Shown here: in pieces, positions 5,929 to 13,225 of the stretch
Layout: each line of letters begins with the position of its first letter
Position numbering within the stretch: the first letter of the stretch is position 1
Origin: Urinicoccus timonensis
GTDB taxonomy: Bacteria; Bacillota; Clostridia; Tissierellales; Peptoniphilaceae
Length of the DNA: 13,354 nucleotides
Direction of reading: 5' to 3'
Assembly: GCF_900232945.1 (NCBI RefSeq)
Contig: NZ_OCTU01000001.1
Location: 632,963-646,316 of the forward strand
Notes under the pieces: model-generated
What the model saw: only the letters and a program-made list of their open reading frames with translations
Databases searched by the model: none
What the model was told of the DNA's origin: nothing
Position numbers and translations under genes: made by a program

Positions 5929-7845
5929 ATGCCAAAAACATTAGCCTATAAACTCATCGCCTCCCATCTTTTAGATGGAGACCTGGAAGCTGGCAAGGAG
6001 GTTTGCTTAAAAATCAACCAAACCCTGACCCAGGATTCTACAGGAACCATGGTCTACCTCCAACTGGAAGCCTTGGATGTAGACAAGCTGGCTACAGACC
6101 TTTCTGTGGCCTACATCGACCACAACATGCTCCAAGCAGGCTTTGAAAATGCCGACGACCATGCCTTTATCCAATCGGCAGCAGAAAAATATGGCCTCAT
6201 CTTCTCCAAACCCGGGGGAGGCATTTGCCACCAAGTCCACCTGGAACGCTTCGGAAGACCTGGAGCTACCCTGATTGGGTCTGACTCCCACACCCCTACT
6301 GCCGGGGGGTTAGGCTCTCTAGCCATTGGGGCTGGAGGCCTGGACGTGGCCGTTGCCATGGCCAAGGGCTTTTACTTCTTAACCCTTCCCAAGGTCTATG
6401 AGGTCTACCTAGAGGGATCCTTGAAGGCCAATTGCAATGCCAAGGATGTCATCCTGACCATTTTGAAAAAACTTTCCGTCAAGGGTGGCGTGGGCTATAT
6501 TATGGAATACACCGGTCCTGGGGTCAAAAGCCTATCTGTCCCGGACCGGGCCACCATTTGCAATATGGGGGCGGAATTAGGCGCCACCAGCTCCGTCTTC
6601 CCCTCTGACCAAGTGACCCAGGACTTTTTACGGGCCCACCACCGGGAAGAAGACGTCCTTGAACTGGGACCAGACCCAGGAGCCTCCTATGATGCCCGTT
6701 TGGAAATTGACCTGTCGGCTATTGAGCCCATGGTGGCCAAGCCCCATAGTCCTGACGCTGTTGTTCCTGTTTCAGAAATTGACTCCCTAAAGGTGGACCA
6801 AGTAGCTATAGGTTCTTGCACCAATTCTTCCTATGCCGACCTTATGGCTGTGGCCCAAATTTTAAAGGGCCACCGGGTCCATCCCGATGTTTCCCTGGTC
6901 ATTAGCCCAGGATCAGCCAACATCTTGAAGATGCTGGCAGAAAATGGAGCCCTGGCCACCATGATTGCCTCGGGAGCCCGGATTTTAGAATCCGCCTGCG
7001 GTCCCTGTATTGGCATGGGCCAAGCCCCCAAGTCCAAGGGCATCAGCCTCCGGACCTTTAACCGCAACTTCAAGGGCCGGTCCGGCACCAAGGACGCCCA
7101 AATCTACCTGGTAAGTCCCCAAACTGCCGCCAGTTCGGCCATTAAGGGCTATTTGACTCCCGGCCAAGAAGTGGACATCCCCAGACTTTCTTCCTATGAC
7201 CATGTAGATGATTATTTTATCTATCCCAAGGAAAAAGACCAAAGACGGAAGGACCTGGTTATGGGCCCCAACATCAAACCCTTCCCCTTAAACGATTCCC
7301 TGGAAGACCAAATCCAAAAAAGAGTCCTCTTAAAGGTCCAAGACAATGTCACTACAGATGATATTGTTCCCAGCCACGCTGGACTTTTACCCTACCGATC
7401 CAACATCCCCCACCTGGCCCACTATGCCTTTTCCACCCTGGTGGATGACTTTTACGACCGGGCCAAGGAAAATGACGGGGGCTTTATCCTAGCTGGAGAC
7501 AACTACGGCCAAGGGTCTTCCCGGGAGCACGCCGCCTTGGTCCCCCTCTATCTTGGGGTCAAGGCTGTTTTGGCCAAGAGCTTTGCCCGGATTCACCGGT
7601 CCAACCTCATCAACTCCGGTATCCTCCCCTTGACCTTTGCCGATCCAGCCATCTATGGCCTGGTGGATCCAGAAGATGAGCTTCTTTTAGACAACTTGCA
7701 TGAGGGCCTGACCAAGGGTCAAATTTTGGCCTTCAACAAGACCAAGGGCCTGGCCTTTTCTCTAGAATTTAAGGGGTCTCCCAGAGAGTTGGCCATCCTT
7801 TTGGCCGGAGGTAACTTGAATTATTCAAAAAATTTGGAGGTTTAA
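5929..7845 (+). CDS. Aconitate hydratase
   Basis: This cytoplasmic 4Fe-4S enzyme isomerises citrate to isocitrate through cis-aconitate. At 638 residues it is the shorter prokaryotic, mitochondrial-like form rather than the roughly 900-residue AcnA/IRP type. The cluster ligands are Cys297 (GSCTNS) and Cys357 and Cys360 (ESACGPC). Other signature segments are GSDSHTPTAGG (117-127), TTDDIVPSHAG (475-485) and the swivel-domain motif DNYGQGSSREH (524-534). The swivel domain follows the catalytic domains in the same chain, unlike two-subunit LeuCD-type enzymes. AAGGAG at 5917-5922 is six bases before ATG 5929; the ATG at 5923 abuts it and is unlikely to be used. It is the first gene of an operon with isocitrate dehydrogenase (1-base gap) and citrate synthase. 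Confidence 0.95.
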   Translation: MPKTLAYKLIASHLLDGDLEAGKEVCLKINQTLTQDSTGTMVYLQLEALDVDKLATDLSVAYIDHNMLQAGFENADDHAFIQSAAEKYGLIFSKPGGGICHQVHLERFGRPGATLIGSDSHTPTAGGLGSLAIGAGGLDVAVAMAKGFYFLTLPKVYEVYLEGSLKANCNAKDVILTILKKLSVKGGVGYIMEYTGPGVKSLSVPDRATICNMGAELGATSSVFPSDQVTQDFLRAHHREEDVLELGPDPGASYDARLEIDLSAIEPMVAKPHSPDAVVPVSEIDSLKVDQVAIGSCTNSSYADLMAVAQILKGHRVHPDVSLVISPGSANILKMLAENGALATMIASGARILESACGPCIGMGQAPKSKGISLRTFNRNFKGRSGTKDAQIYLVSPQTAASSAIKGYLTPGQEVDIPRLSSYDHVDDYFIYPKEKDQRRKDLVMGPNIKPFPLNDSLEDQIQKRVLLKVQDNVTTDDIVPSHAGLLPYRSNIPHLAHYAFSTLVDDFYDRAKENDGGFILAGDNYGQGSSREHAALVPLYLGVKAVLAKSFARIHRSNLINSGILPLTFADPAIYGLVDPEDELLLDNLHEGLTKGQILAFNKTKGLAFSLEFKGSPRELAILLAGGNLNYSKNLEV

Positions 7846-7846
7846 T

Positions 7847-8854
7847 ATGATTAGCTTAATTCCCGGCGACGGGGTAGGAAAAGAATTAGCCAAGCTCTTA
7901 ATCCGACTCTTTAAGGACTTGCAAATTCCCCTTTCCTTTGATATCCAAGAAGCCGGCAAGGAAGAATATGAAAAGCACGGAGTCTATTTACCCGACAGCC
8001 TCTTCCGGAGTCTGGAAAAAAACAAGGTCGCCATTAAGGGCCCCATGACCACCCCCATTGGGGAGGGCTTTCGGTCTTTAAATGTCCAACTCCGTAAAAA
8101 ATACGACCTCTACACCAATATCCGGCCCATTAAGGAACTGGGCCCCTGGAAGAATCCAGATTGCCCCATTGACCTGGTTATCTTTCGGGAAAATACCGAG
8201 GACCTCTACCGGGGTGTAGAAGAAATGGTTTCAGACACTGAAGCCCACTCCATTAAAATCATCACCTACCAAGGATCCAGACGGTTGATTAAACGGGCCT
8301 TTGACTATGCCTTGGACCACGGCTATCCCAAGGTGACCCTGGTTACCAAGGCCAATATTATGAAATTTACCGACGGCCTCTTTCTTAAAGCCGGCCGGGA
8401 CCTGGCCAAGGACTATCCCTCTATTGAATTGGAAGAAGTCCTGGTGGACAACATGGCCATGCAATTGGTTTTAAACCCCTACCAATTCAATGTCATTGCC
8501 ACAGAAAACCTCTATGGAGATATCCTGTCAGACCTTTCCGCTGGATTAATCGGAGGCCTGGGCCTGGTTCCTGGAGCTAACATCGGGGATGACATGGCCA
8601 TCTTTGAATCCGTCCATGGAACTGCTCCCGACCTGGCAGGCAAGGACCTGGTCAATCCCACAGCCTTTTTCCTATCTGCCTGTATGATGCTGGATTATTT
8701 GGACATGGGCGACTATGCTGGGTCTATCCGTCAAGGCCTGGACCTCCTCCTATCCAAGAAGGAAACGTCCACCCAAGACCTGGGAGGACCCCTAAAGGCT
8801 TCAGAGTTTACCGACCTCTTAATCCAAAAGGTCAAGGAGATTAAGCATGGATAA
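7847..8854 (+). CDS. NAD-type isocitrate dehydrogenase
   Basis: The enzyme oxidatively decarboxylates isocitrate to 2-oxoglutarate. The 335-residue chain belongs to the isocitrate/isopropylmalate dehydrogenase family and is as short as mitochondrial NAD-IDH subunits. Substrate residues are visible in FRSLNVQLRKKYDLYTNIRP (Ser77, Asn79, Arg83, Arg93), FRENTEDLYRG (Arg114, Tyr121), KANIMK (Lys168) and the metal-binding Asp residues 201, 225 and 229. The isocitrate-type SxN pattern argues against isopropylmalate dehydrogenase. In the cofactor loop HGTAPDLAGK, Asp262 replaces the Lys of NADP-dependent E. coli Icd, which predicts NAD use. Homoisocitrate dehydrogenase is a less likely alternative, given flanking aconitase and citrate synthase genes. 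GGAGG lies in the end of the aconitase gene, and the 3' end overlaps the next gene by 8 bases. Confidence 0.92.
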   Translation: MISLIPGDGVGKELAKLLIRLFKDLQIPLSFDIQEAGKEEYEKHGVYLPDSLFRSLEKNKVAIKGPMTTPIGEGFRSLNVQLRKKYDLYTNIRPIKELGPWKNPDCPIDLVIFRENTEDLYRGVEEMVSDTEAHSIKIITYQGSRRLIKRAFDYALDHGYPKVTLVTKANIMKFTDGLFLKAGRDLAKDYPSIELEEVLVDNMAMQLVLNPYQFNVIATENLYGDILSDLSAGLIGGLGLVPGANIGDDMAIFESVHGTAPDLAGKDLVNPTAFFLSACMMLDYLDMGDYAGSIRQGLDLLLSKKETSTQDLGGPLKASEFTDLLIQKVKEIKHG

Positions 8855-10196
8855 GAAAAATACCAACCGTCTAAAACGCTATGCCCGGGTCATTGAAAAA
8901 AGGGCCTATATTGACCCCAAATACTATGAAGACCACAATATCAAACGGGGTCTAAGAAATAAAAATGGCACCGGGGTCCTGGTAGGGGTTACCGGGGTGG
9001 CCGACGTTGTGGGTTATGGTTATGAAAATGGGCAAAAGATTCCGGCTCCCGGCCGCCTGGACTACCGGGGCTATTCTGTAGCCGAAATTTTACAAGGAGC
9101 CCAAGAAAGTCAAAGACATGCCTTTGAAGAAGTTTCCTACCTCCTGCTTTTTGGTCAACTTCCCACACAAGAAGACCTGGACATCTACCACGAAACCCTT
9201 TGGTCCTTAACCAGCCTGCCGGGAGGCTATCTGGAAGATGTCATTTTAAAGACAGCCAATAAAAACCTCATGAATAAGATTATGCAGTCAGTCCTCTCCC
9301 TCTATTCCTATGACCCAGACCCAGATAATACAGAGATTTTCAATGTCTTAAAACAATCCCTGGGCCTGATTGCCAAGATGCCCATGATTTTAGCCTACTG
9401 CTATGCGGCCAAACGCCACTATGTAGACGAGGCCTCCCTGATTATCCACCGTCCCCTGGAGGACTATGACCCGGCAGAAAACCTCCTCCATATGATTCGT
9501 CCGGATTCTTCTTTTACAGCTGAGGAAGCCCAAATCCTAGATGCTCTTATGGTCCTCCATGCAGAGCATGGTGGAGGGAACAACTCCGCCTTTGCCACCC
9601 ATGTGGTATCCTCCTCGGGAACAGACTCCTACAGTGCCATTACCACTGCCCTGGGATCCTTGAAGGGACCTAGACATGGTGGAGCCAACCTTATGGTGGA
9701 CTCCATGGTGGCAGACTTAAAGGCCAAGACTTCCAATTGGACCAAGCCTAGCCAGGTTAAAAGATACCTGGAGGCCGTCTTGGACCAAAGGGCCTTTGAC
9801 CGGTCCGGCCTCATCTACGGTCTGGGCCATGCCGTCTACACCCTAAGCGACCCCCGGGCCCTCCTTTTGAAAGAAAGAGCAAAAAGCCTGGCCCAATCCA
9901 AGAATTGCCTGGAAGAATACCAGCTCATTGAAAATATTGAAGAGATTGGTGGGGTCTTAATTGCCGATAAATTTTCCCTATCCCATCCAGCTCCAGCCAA
10001 TGTGGACCTTTACTCCGGTTTAATCTTCCACCTTTTAGGAATTCCCCGAGACCTCTTTACCCCTATTTTTGCCCTGTCTCGAACCACCGGTTGGTGTGCC
10101 CACCGCTTGGAACAAGTCCTGGACAAAAAAATTATGCGACCAGCCTACCTAACCCTCAACCAACCCCAAAACTACCTTCCTATGGAAGACCGTTAA
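8847..10196 (+). CDS. Citrate synthase
   Basis: It condenses oxaloacetate and acetyl-CoA into citrate, the entry step for the two genes upstream. The 449-residue protein has the family's catalytic triad: His241 in LHAEHGGGNNSAF, His328 in GLGHAVY and Asp387 in ANVDLYSG. LDYRGYS (71-77), GPRHGGAN (274-281) and the SRTTGWCAH segment (411-419) with its citrate-binding Arg are also present. An N-terminal extension of about 40 residues precedes the core. The sequence resembles the longer clostridial citrate synthases more than GltA of Proteobacteria. A Re-type citrate synthase is ruled out because that belongs to the isopropylmalate synthase family. The ATG follows AAGGAG within the end of the dehydrogenase gene, implying translational coupling. 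No terminator is seen after it, so transcription may run on into murJ. Confidence 0.94.
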   Translation: MDKKNTNRLKRYARVIEKRAYIDPKYYEDHNIKRGLRNKNGTGVLVGVTGVADVVGYGYENGQKIPAPGRLDYRGYSVAEILQGAQESQRHAFEEVSYLLLFGQLPTQEDLDIYHETLWSLTSLPGGYLEDVILKTANKNLMNKIMQSVLSLYSYDPDPDNTEIFNVLKQSLGLIAKMPMILAYCYAAKRHYVDEASLIIHRPLEDYDPAENLLHMIRPDSSFTAEEAQILDALMVLHAEHGGGNNSAFATHVVSSSGTDSYSAITTALGSLKGPRHGGANLMVDSMVADLKAKTSNWTKPSQVKRYLEAVLDQRAFDRSGLIYGLGHAVYTLSDPRALLLKERAKSLAQSKNCLEEYQLIENIEEIGGVLIADKFSLSHPAPANVDLYSGLIFHLLGIPRDLFTPIFALSRTTGWCAHRLEQVLDKKIMRPAYLTLNQPQNYLPMEDR

Positions 10197-10210
10197 TCCT
10201 CCTGTCCATC

Positions 10211-10239
10211 TTGACTTATCCCCTTAAATTCAATATACT
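10211..10239 (+). promoter_or_regulatory. Predicted murJ promoter
   Basis: TTGACT (10211-10216) and TATACT (10234-10239) with a 17-base spacer, both 5 of 6 to the sigma-A consensus. It lies just after the citrate synthase stop and 26 bases before the murJ start, so murJ can be expressed independently of the TCA genes. Confidence 0.75.
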
Positions 10240-10265
10240 TTTAATTTAGATATGAAGGAGGTATC

Positions 10266-11861
10266 ATGGAAGAACAAGCAAAAAATTTGGCCAAGTCTAC
10301 AGCCGCCATTATCATCTTTTCCCTTTTAGGTAAATTTTTCGGCCTAGGCCGGGAAACCTTAATTGCCTACCAATATGGGTCCGGTATGGAAAAGGCTGCC
10401 TGGACTGTTGCCCAATCGTCGACAGGCTTGATGAGTGCTTTGATTACAGAGGCCATCGCCACAACCTTTATCCCACAATTACAAAAAGTCCACCTCAACG
10501 AGGGTCCCGGGGCCAAGGACAAGTTTACATCCAACATGATTTCCGTTTGCCTGGTTGTAGCCATTGCAGTAGCAAGTCTCGGTATCATCTTTGCCCCGAC
10601 CATTGCCAACATCACCGGTGGAGGCTTCGATCCTGAAACCAAGGCCCTGACCGTTGTTTTAATCCGCTACTCCATGCCCTTGATTATTTTTGCAGCCACC
10701 GTGGGAATTTTTACCGGCTACCTGCAATTTAACAACCTCTTTGCTGCAGCGGGAGCGGTCAACCTGCCCTATAATATTGTCTATATCATCTACTTAATCT
10801 TTTTAGCTCCTATTTTTGGCATCAAGGGCCTAGCCGCCATTTCCGTCTTGGCCGTCCTATCCCAGGTTTTATTTTTAGTCCCTTCCATTTTAAAAGCAGA
10901 CTTCCACTTTAAACCCATCCTGAACTTCAAGGACAAGTACACCCAACAGGCCTTGATCCTGGCCATGCCGGTTTTGGTTTCTGTTTCTATTAACAACATC
11001 AACACCATCTTTAACAAGTACCTGGCAACAGGCTTGGGAAATGCTGCCGTCAGCCGGCTGGACTATGCCAACAAGATTAACCTGGTCATCTTGGGAATTT
11101 TCATCACAGCTATTACCTCTGTGGTTTTCCCGGCCATGAGTCGGGCCTTTGCCGAAAAAAATTATCTCCTGGGCAAGCAAATCATGAACGGGTCAGTCAA
11201 AAGCGTTCTTTTAATTACTGTCCCTTCTGCCATTGGCATGGCCGTTTTGGCCCGACCCATTATCGAAATTGCCCTCCAATACGGGGCCTTTACTCCAGAA
11301 GATACCTTGGAAACAGCCAAGGTCCTGGTCTTCTACTCCCCAGTCCTGGTCTTTTTGTCTATTAATAATGTCCTGAACCGGGTCTTCTTTTCCATCCAGG
11401 ATACTAAGACCCCCTTCTATATCGGCATTTGCAACGTGGTCATTAACGTCAGCCTCAACCTTTTAGTGGTTAACATCTTGGGAGTACGGGGTCTAGCCGG
11501 TAGTGTTACCGTAGCTACAGCTGTAGCCTGTGCTTTGCGCTTTATCATCCTGAGAAAACGCATTGGCCACTTGGGCATGTCTTCCTACCTCCGGGCTATT
11601 ATCAAAACCTGCCTGGCAGGACTTATTATGGGAATCTTTGCCTCTGTTGCCTTCTTCCCCTTGGAAATGGTCCTGGCTGGCTTTTTAGCCGGAGCCAAAC
11701 TCCGTCTGGCCAAGTTGGTCCTCTTACTTCTTGTTGCCCTATGTTCAGCCTTCCTCTACGGCCTTATCCTCTACTTCCTAGGCTTTAGAGAAGTCAAGGA
11801 CATCGTCCACCTGGTCAACAGCAAATTGGAAGCCCGGAAGAAAAGAAAATCTTTAAATTAA
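10266..11861 (+). CDS. murJ: Lipid II flippase MurJ (MVF family)
   Basis: MurJ moves the peptidoglycan precursor lipid II across the cytoplasmic membrane. The 531-residue polytopic protein has the length and roughly 14 hydrophobic segments of the MOP-superfamily MVF group. Family features include the N-terminal KFFGLGRETLIAYQYGSG with the conserved Arg (29), the first-half FIPQL, VVFPAMSRAF, the RPIIEIALQYGAFT segment at about 335-350, and NRVFFSIQDTKTPFYIG, which matches the usual motif with Asp-x-x-x-Pro. The C-terminus is basic (EARKKRKSLN). A consensus ribosome binding site (AAGGAGGT) precedes the ATG. SpoVB-type or polysaccharide flippases are related alternatives, but the RVFFSIQDTKTP motif favours MurJ. 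It is monocistronic, with its own promoter and a strong terminator. Confidence 0.9.
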   Translation: MEEQAKNLAKSTAAIIIFSLLGKFFGLGRETLIAYQYGSGMEKAAWTVAQSSTGLMSALITEAIATTFIPQLQKVHLNEGPGAKDKFTSNMISVCLVVAIAVASLGIIFAPTIANITGGGFDPETKALTVVLIRYSMPLIIFAATVGIFTGYLQFNNLFAAAGAVNLPYNIVYIIYLIFLAPIFGIKGLAAISVLAVLSQVLFLVPSILKADFHFKPILNFKDKYTQQALILAMPVLVSVSINNINTIFNKYLATGLGNAAVSRLDYANKINLVILGIFITAITSVVFPAMSRAFAEKNYLLGKQIMNGSVKSVLLITVPSAIGMAVLARPIIEIALQYGAFTPEDTLETAKVLVFYSPVLVFLSINNVLNRVFFSIQDTKTPFYIGICNVVINVSLNLLVVNILGVRGLAGSVTVATAVACALRFIILRKRIGHLGMSSYLRAIIKTCLAGLIMGIFASVAFFPLEMVLAGFLAGAKLRLAKLVLLLLVALCSAFLYGLILYFLGFREVKDIVHLVNSKLEARKKRKSLN

Positions 11862-11868
11862 AAAAATT

Positions 11869-11892
11869 AGAACCCTTCGGGGTTCTTTTTTT
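11869..11892 (+). terminator. Rho-independent terminator of murJ
   Basis: AGAACCC (11869-11875) and GGGTTCT (11880-11886) form a perfect stem with a TTCG tetraloop (11876-11879), followed by a T run ending at 11892. It begins 7 bases after the murJ stop codon. Confidence 0.95.
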
Positions 11893-11937
11893 ATGGCTAT
11901 TTTCCAAAATCCTTCCTTTCAATTTTACTTTAAACGC

Positions 11938-11968
11938 TATTTATTTATTGATATTCAATAAATAAATA
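11938..11968. promoter_or_regulatory. Operator-like palindrome, site 1
   Basis: TATTTATTTATTGA (11938-11951) and its exact reverse complement (11955-11968) are separated by TAT, a 14-bp perfect dyad centred at 11953. Its core is TATTGA-N3-TCAATA. It lies just upstream of the -35 of the DUF2975 promoter. It is probably a binding site for the XRE regulator encoded two genes downstream (inference). Confidence 0.7.
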
Positions 11969-11981
11969 TTGACTTTCAATA
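11967..11981. promoter_or_regulatory. Operator-like palindrome, site 2
   Basis: TATTGA-CTT-TCAATA repeats the core of site 1, centred at 11974, exactly 21 bp (two helical turns) downstream. It covers the -35 hexamer, so a bound protein would block RNA polymerase. The right half TTCAATAAATA is identical in both sites. Confidence 0.7.
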
Positions 11982-11996
11982 AATACGCTGTATAAT
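11969..11996 (+). promoter_or_regulatory. Predicted promoter of the DUF2975 operon
   Basis: TTGACT (11969-11974) and a perfect TATAAT (11991-11996) with a 16-base spacer. The -35 is embedded in operator-like site 2. The start codon is 40 bases downstream with GAGGTG as ribosome binding site. Confidence 0.8.
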
Positions 11997-12036
11997 ATAC
12001 TTAAGCTTTATCCCATTGAACTTTTCGAGGTGACTT

Positions 12037-12507
12037 ATGAAAAAATTTAGAGTTTACTTTATTGGGGCCCTTTTAATCCTGGCCATAGTCCTTTGCTTGG
12101 GCCTGGCCTATGGAGGCTACAAGTTTTCCTACCTTGTCCTATCCATGACCCCCCAATTTTACAACATGCACATCCCCATGTTGGTCCTGTGTGAAGCCAT
12201 GGTCCTTTGCCTGGTCATTTGCCTGGTTTTTGGTTTTTTGGCCCTTGAAAGTTATGGCCGGGACCAAATCTTTGACCGGAAGATGCTCTTCTATCTCCAA
12301 GGAACTTCTTTGTCCTTTGTGGGAATTTGCATCCTGGCAGTCTTGGCCATTGTCTTTACAAACTTCAACCTGGACGGGTCCATTACTAACCTAGCCTTTA
12401 TGGGCCTCTTTCTCCTGGCCCTGCTTTTGAACCAGGTCTTTTTACTCCTGGCTGACCTAATCCGGCAAGGTATGACCCTAAAAGAAGAAAACGACTTAAC
12501 AATATGA
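12037..12507 (+). CDS. DUF2975 family membrane protein
   Basis: This 156-residue integral membrane protein is of unknown biochemical role. Four hydrophobic segments lie at about 8-27, 46-69, 88-108 and 117-140. Between segments 2 and 3 is the polar stretch ESYGRDQIFDRKM, and the C-terminus is LKEENDLTI; both are typical of DUF2975 (YoaS-like) proteins. These are almost always encoded next to a small XRE-type regulator, as here, so the pair probably works together, perhaps with the membrane protein sensing a signal or influencing the regulator (inference). The ATG is preceded by GAGGTG. The stop is seven bases before the start of the regulator gene. Expression is likely controlled through the two dyads upstream. 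Confidence 0.85.
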   Translation: MKKFRVYFIGALLILAIVLCLGLAYGGYKFSYLVLSMTPQFYNMHIPMLVLCEAMVLCLVICLVFGFLALESYGRDQIFDRKMLFYLQGTSLSFVGICILAVLAIVFTNFNLDGSITNLAFMGLFLLALLLNQVFLLLADLIRQGMTLKEENDLTI

Positions 12508-12514
12508 GGTGACT

Positions 12515-12745
12515 ATGGGAAAAATAATTGTTGATCTAGATGTTGCCTTGGCTAAAAAGAAAATGACCCTGACAGAGCTTTCTGACCAAGTGGGCATCAG
12601 CCTATCCAACCTATCCATTTTAAAAACCAACAAGGCCAAGGCCATCCGCTTTTCCACCCTATCGGAGATTTGCCGGGTCCTGTCTTGCGATGTTGGAGAC
12701 CTGTTACGCTATGAGGAGGATGAAGATGACGAAAAAAACCTATAA
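12515..12745 (+). CDS. YozG-like XRE family transcriptional regulator
   Basis: This is a small 76-residue Cro/CI-type DNA-binding protein (HTH_26 type). It begins MGKIIVDLDVALAKKKMTLT. The helix-turn-helix is at about 17-40: ELSDQVG as the positioning helix and SLSNLSILKTNK as the recognition helix. AKAIRFSTLSEICRVLSCDVGDLL is the strongly conserved family signature. The tail is acidic (EEDEDDEKNL). ATG 12515 is chosen because GAGG at 12506-12509 gives five-base spacing; an in-frame GTG at 12509 overlaps the ribosome binding site itself. It most plausibly binds the TATTGA-N3-TCAATA sites and autoregulates the operon. Its 3' end overlaps the next gene by 20 bases, where its codons carry that gene's ribosome binding site. 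Confidence 0.88.
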   Translation: MGKIIVDLDVALAKKKMTLTELSDQVGISLSNLSILKTNKAKAIRFSTLSEICRVLSCDVGDLLRYEEDEDDEKNL

Positions 12746-13193
12746 ACGATGCCTTCTAATCATGATTCTTATAGGCCTTTGCCTGGTCCCTGTCCTTTAC
12801 GCCCAGTCGGACCACCGGCCCCAGGCCGTCAAGGAAGTGGCCTATGAGTTTAAGATCCACCTGTCTAAGGATGTGAAGCGTTTAAAGGAAATGTACAAGG
12901 AACCAGACTTTCACGGAGATGGCGAAGCGGGAATCCTCCTGTCTGCCAAGGCAGAAGAAATTAAGTTCATAGAAGGCCAGCTAAGCCCCTATGAGGTGGA
13001 TAAAAATTCCAAGGAGTTTGAAGCTATTGAAGGCTGCTTAACAGCTTTGAACCGTCGGGGCTTTCTACCAGGCTTAAGTGAAATCAGCCGGGCCTACTTT
13101 AAGCAAACCACCGACTACCGCTATGGAAACTTCATTGGCCTGCTGATTGATGAAAAGACCAATAAAATTTTATATGTCCGCTGTGACACTTGA
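12726..13193 (+). CDS. Unknown exported or membrane-anchored protein, third gene of the DUF2975-XRE operon
   Basis: I do not recognise this 155-residue protein. The N-terminus MTKKTYKRCLLIMILIGLCL is basic then hydrophobic (about 9-26), with VLYAQS as a possible signal peptidase site after Ala26, so it is probably secreted or anchored outside. The rest is soluble and charged: a helical region at about 33-60, a segment with GDGEAGILLSAKAEEIKFIEG at 65-84, and a C-terminal GNFIGLLIDEKTNKILYV that looks like a beta hairpin. Two Cys (104, 153) lie outside the signal. GGAGG at 12715-12719 gives six-base spacing to ATG 12726; an ATG at 12720 abuts it. The 20-base overlap with the regulator gene implies co-translation. 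A structured mobile-element end begins within about 35 bases of its stop, so C-terminal alteration by insertion is possible. Confidence 0.75.
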   Translation: MTKKTYKRCLLIMILIGLCLVPVLYAQSDHRPQAVKEVAYEFKIHLSKDVKRLKEMYKEPDFHGDGEAGILLSAKAEEIKFIEGQLSPYEVDKNSKEFEAIEGCLTALNRRGFLPGLSEISRAYFKQTTDYRYGNFIGLLIDEKTNKILYVRCDT

Positions 13194-13225
13194 TGGTAAA
13201 ACCAGCCACCTAAAAGCATAATCAT

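Noticed and set aside
10197..10210. Terminator after citrate synthase
   Set aside because: No stem-loop with T run is visible between the stop codon and the murJ promoter.
11938..11985. CRISPR-like or phage attachment repeat
   Set aside because: Only two short copies, both palindromic and both centred on the promoter; an operator pair is the simpler reading.
12690..12725. Longer N-terminus (from 12690 or 12720) for the unknown exported protein
   Set aside because: These starts lie deep in the regulator gene or overlap the GGAGG itself; ATG 12726 has ideal spacing and exposes a normal signal sequence.
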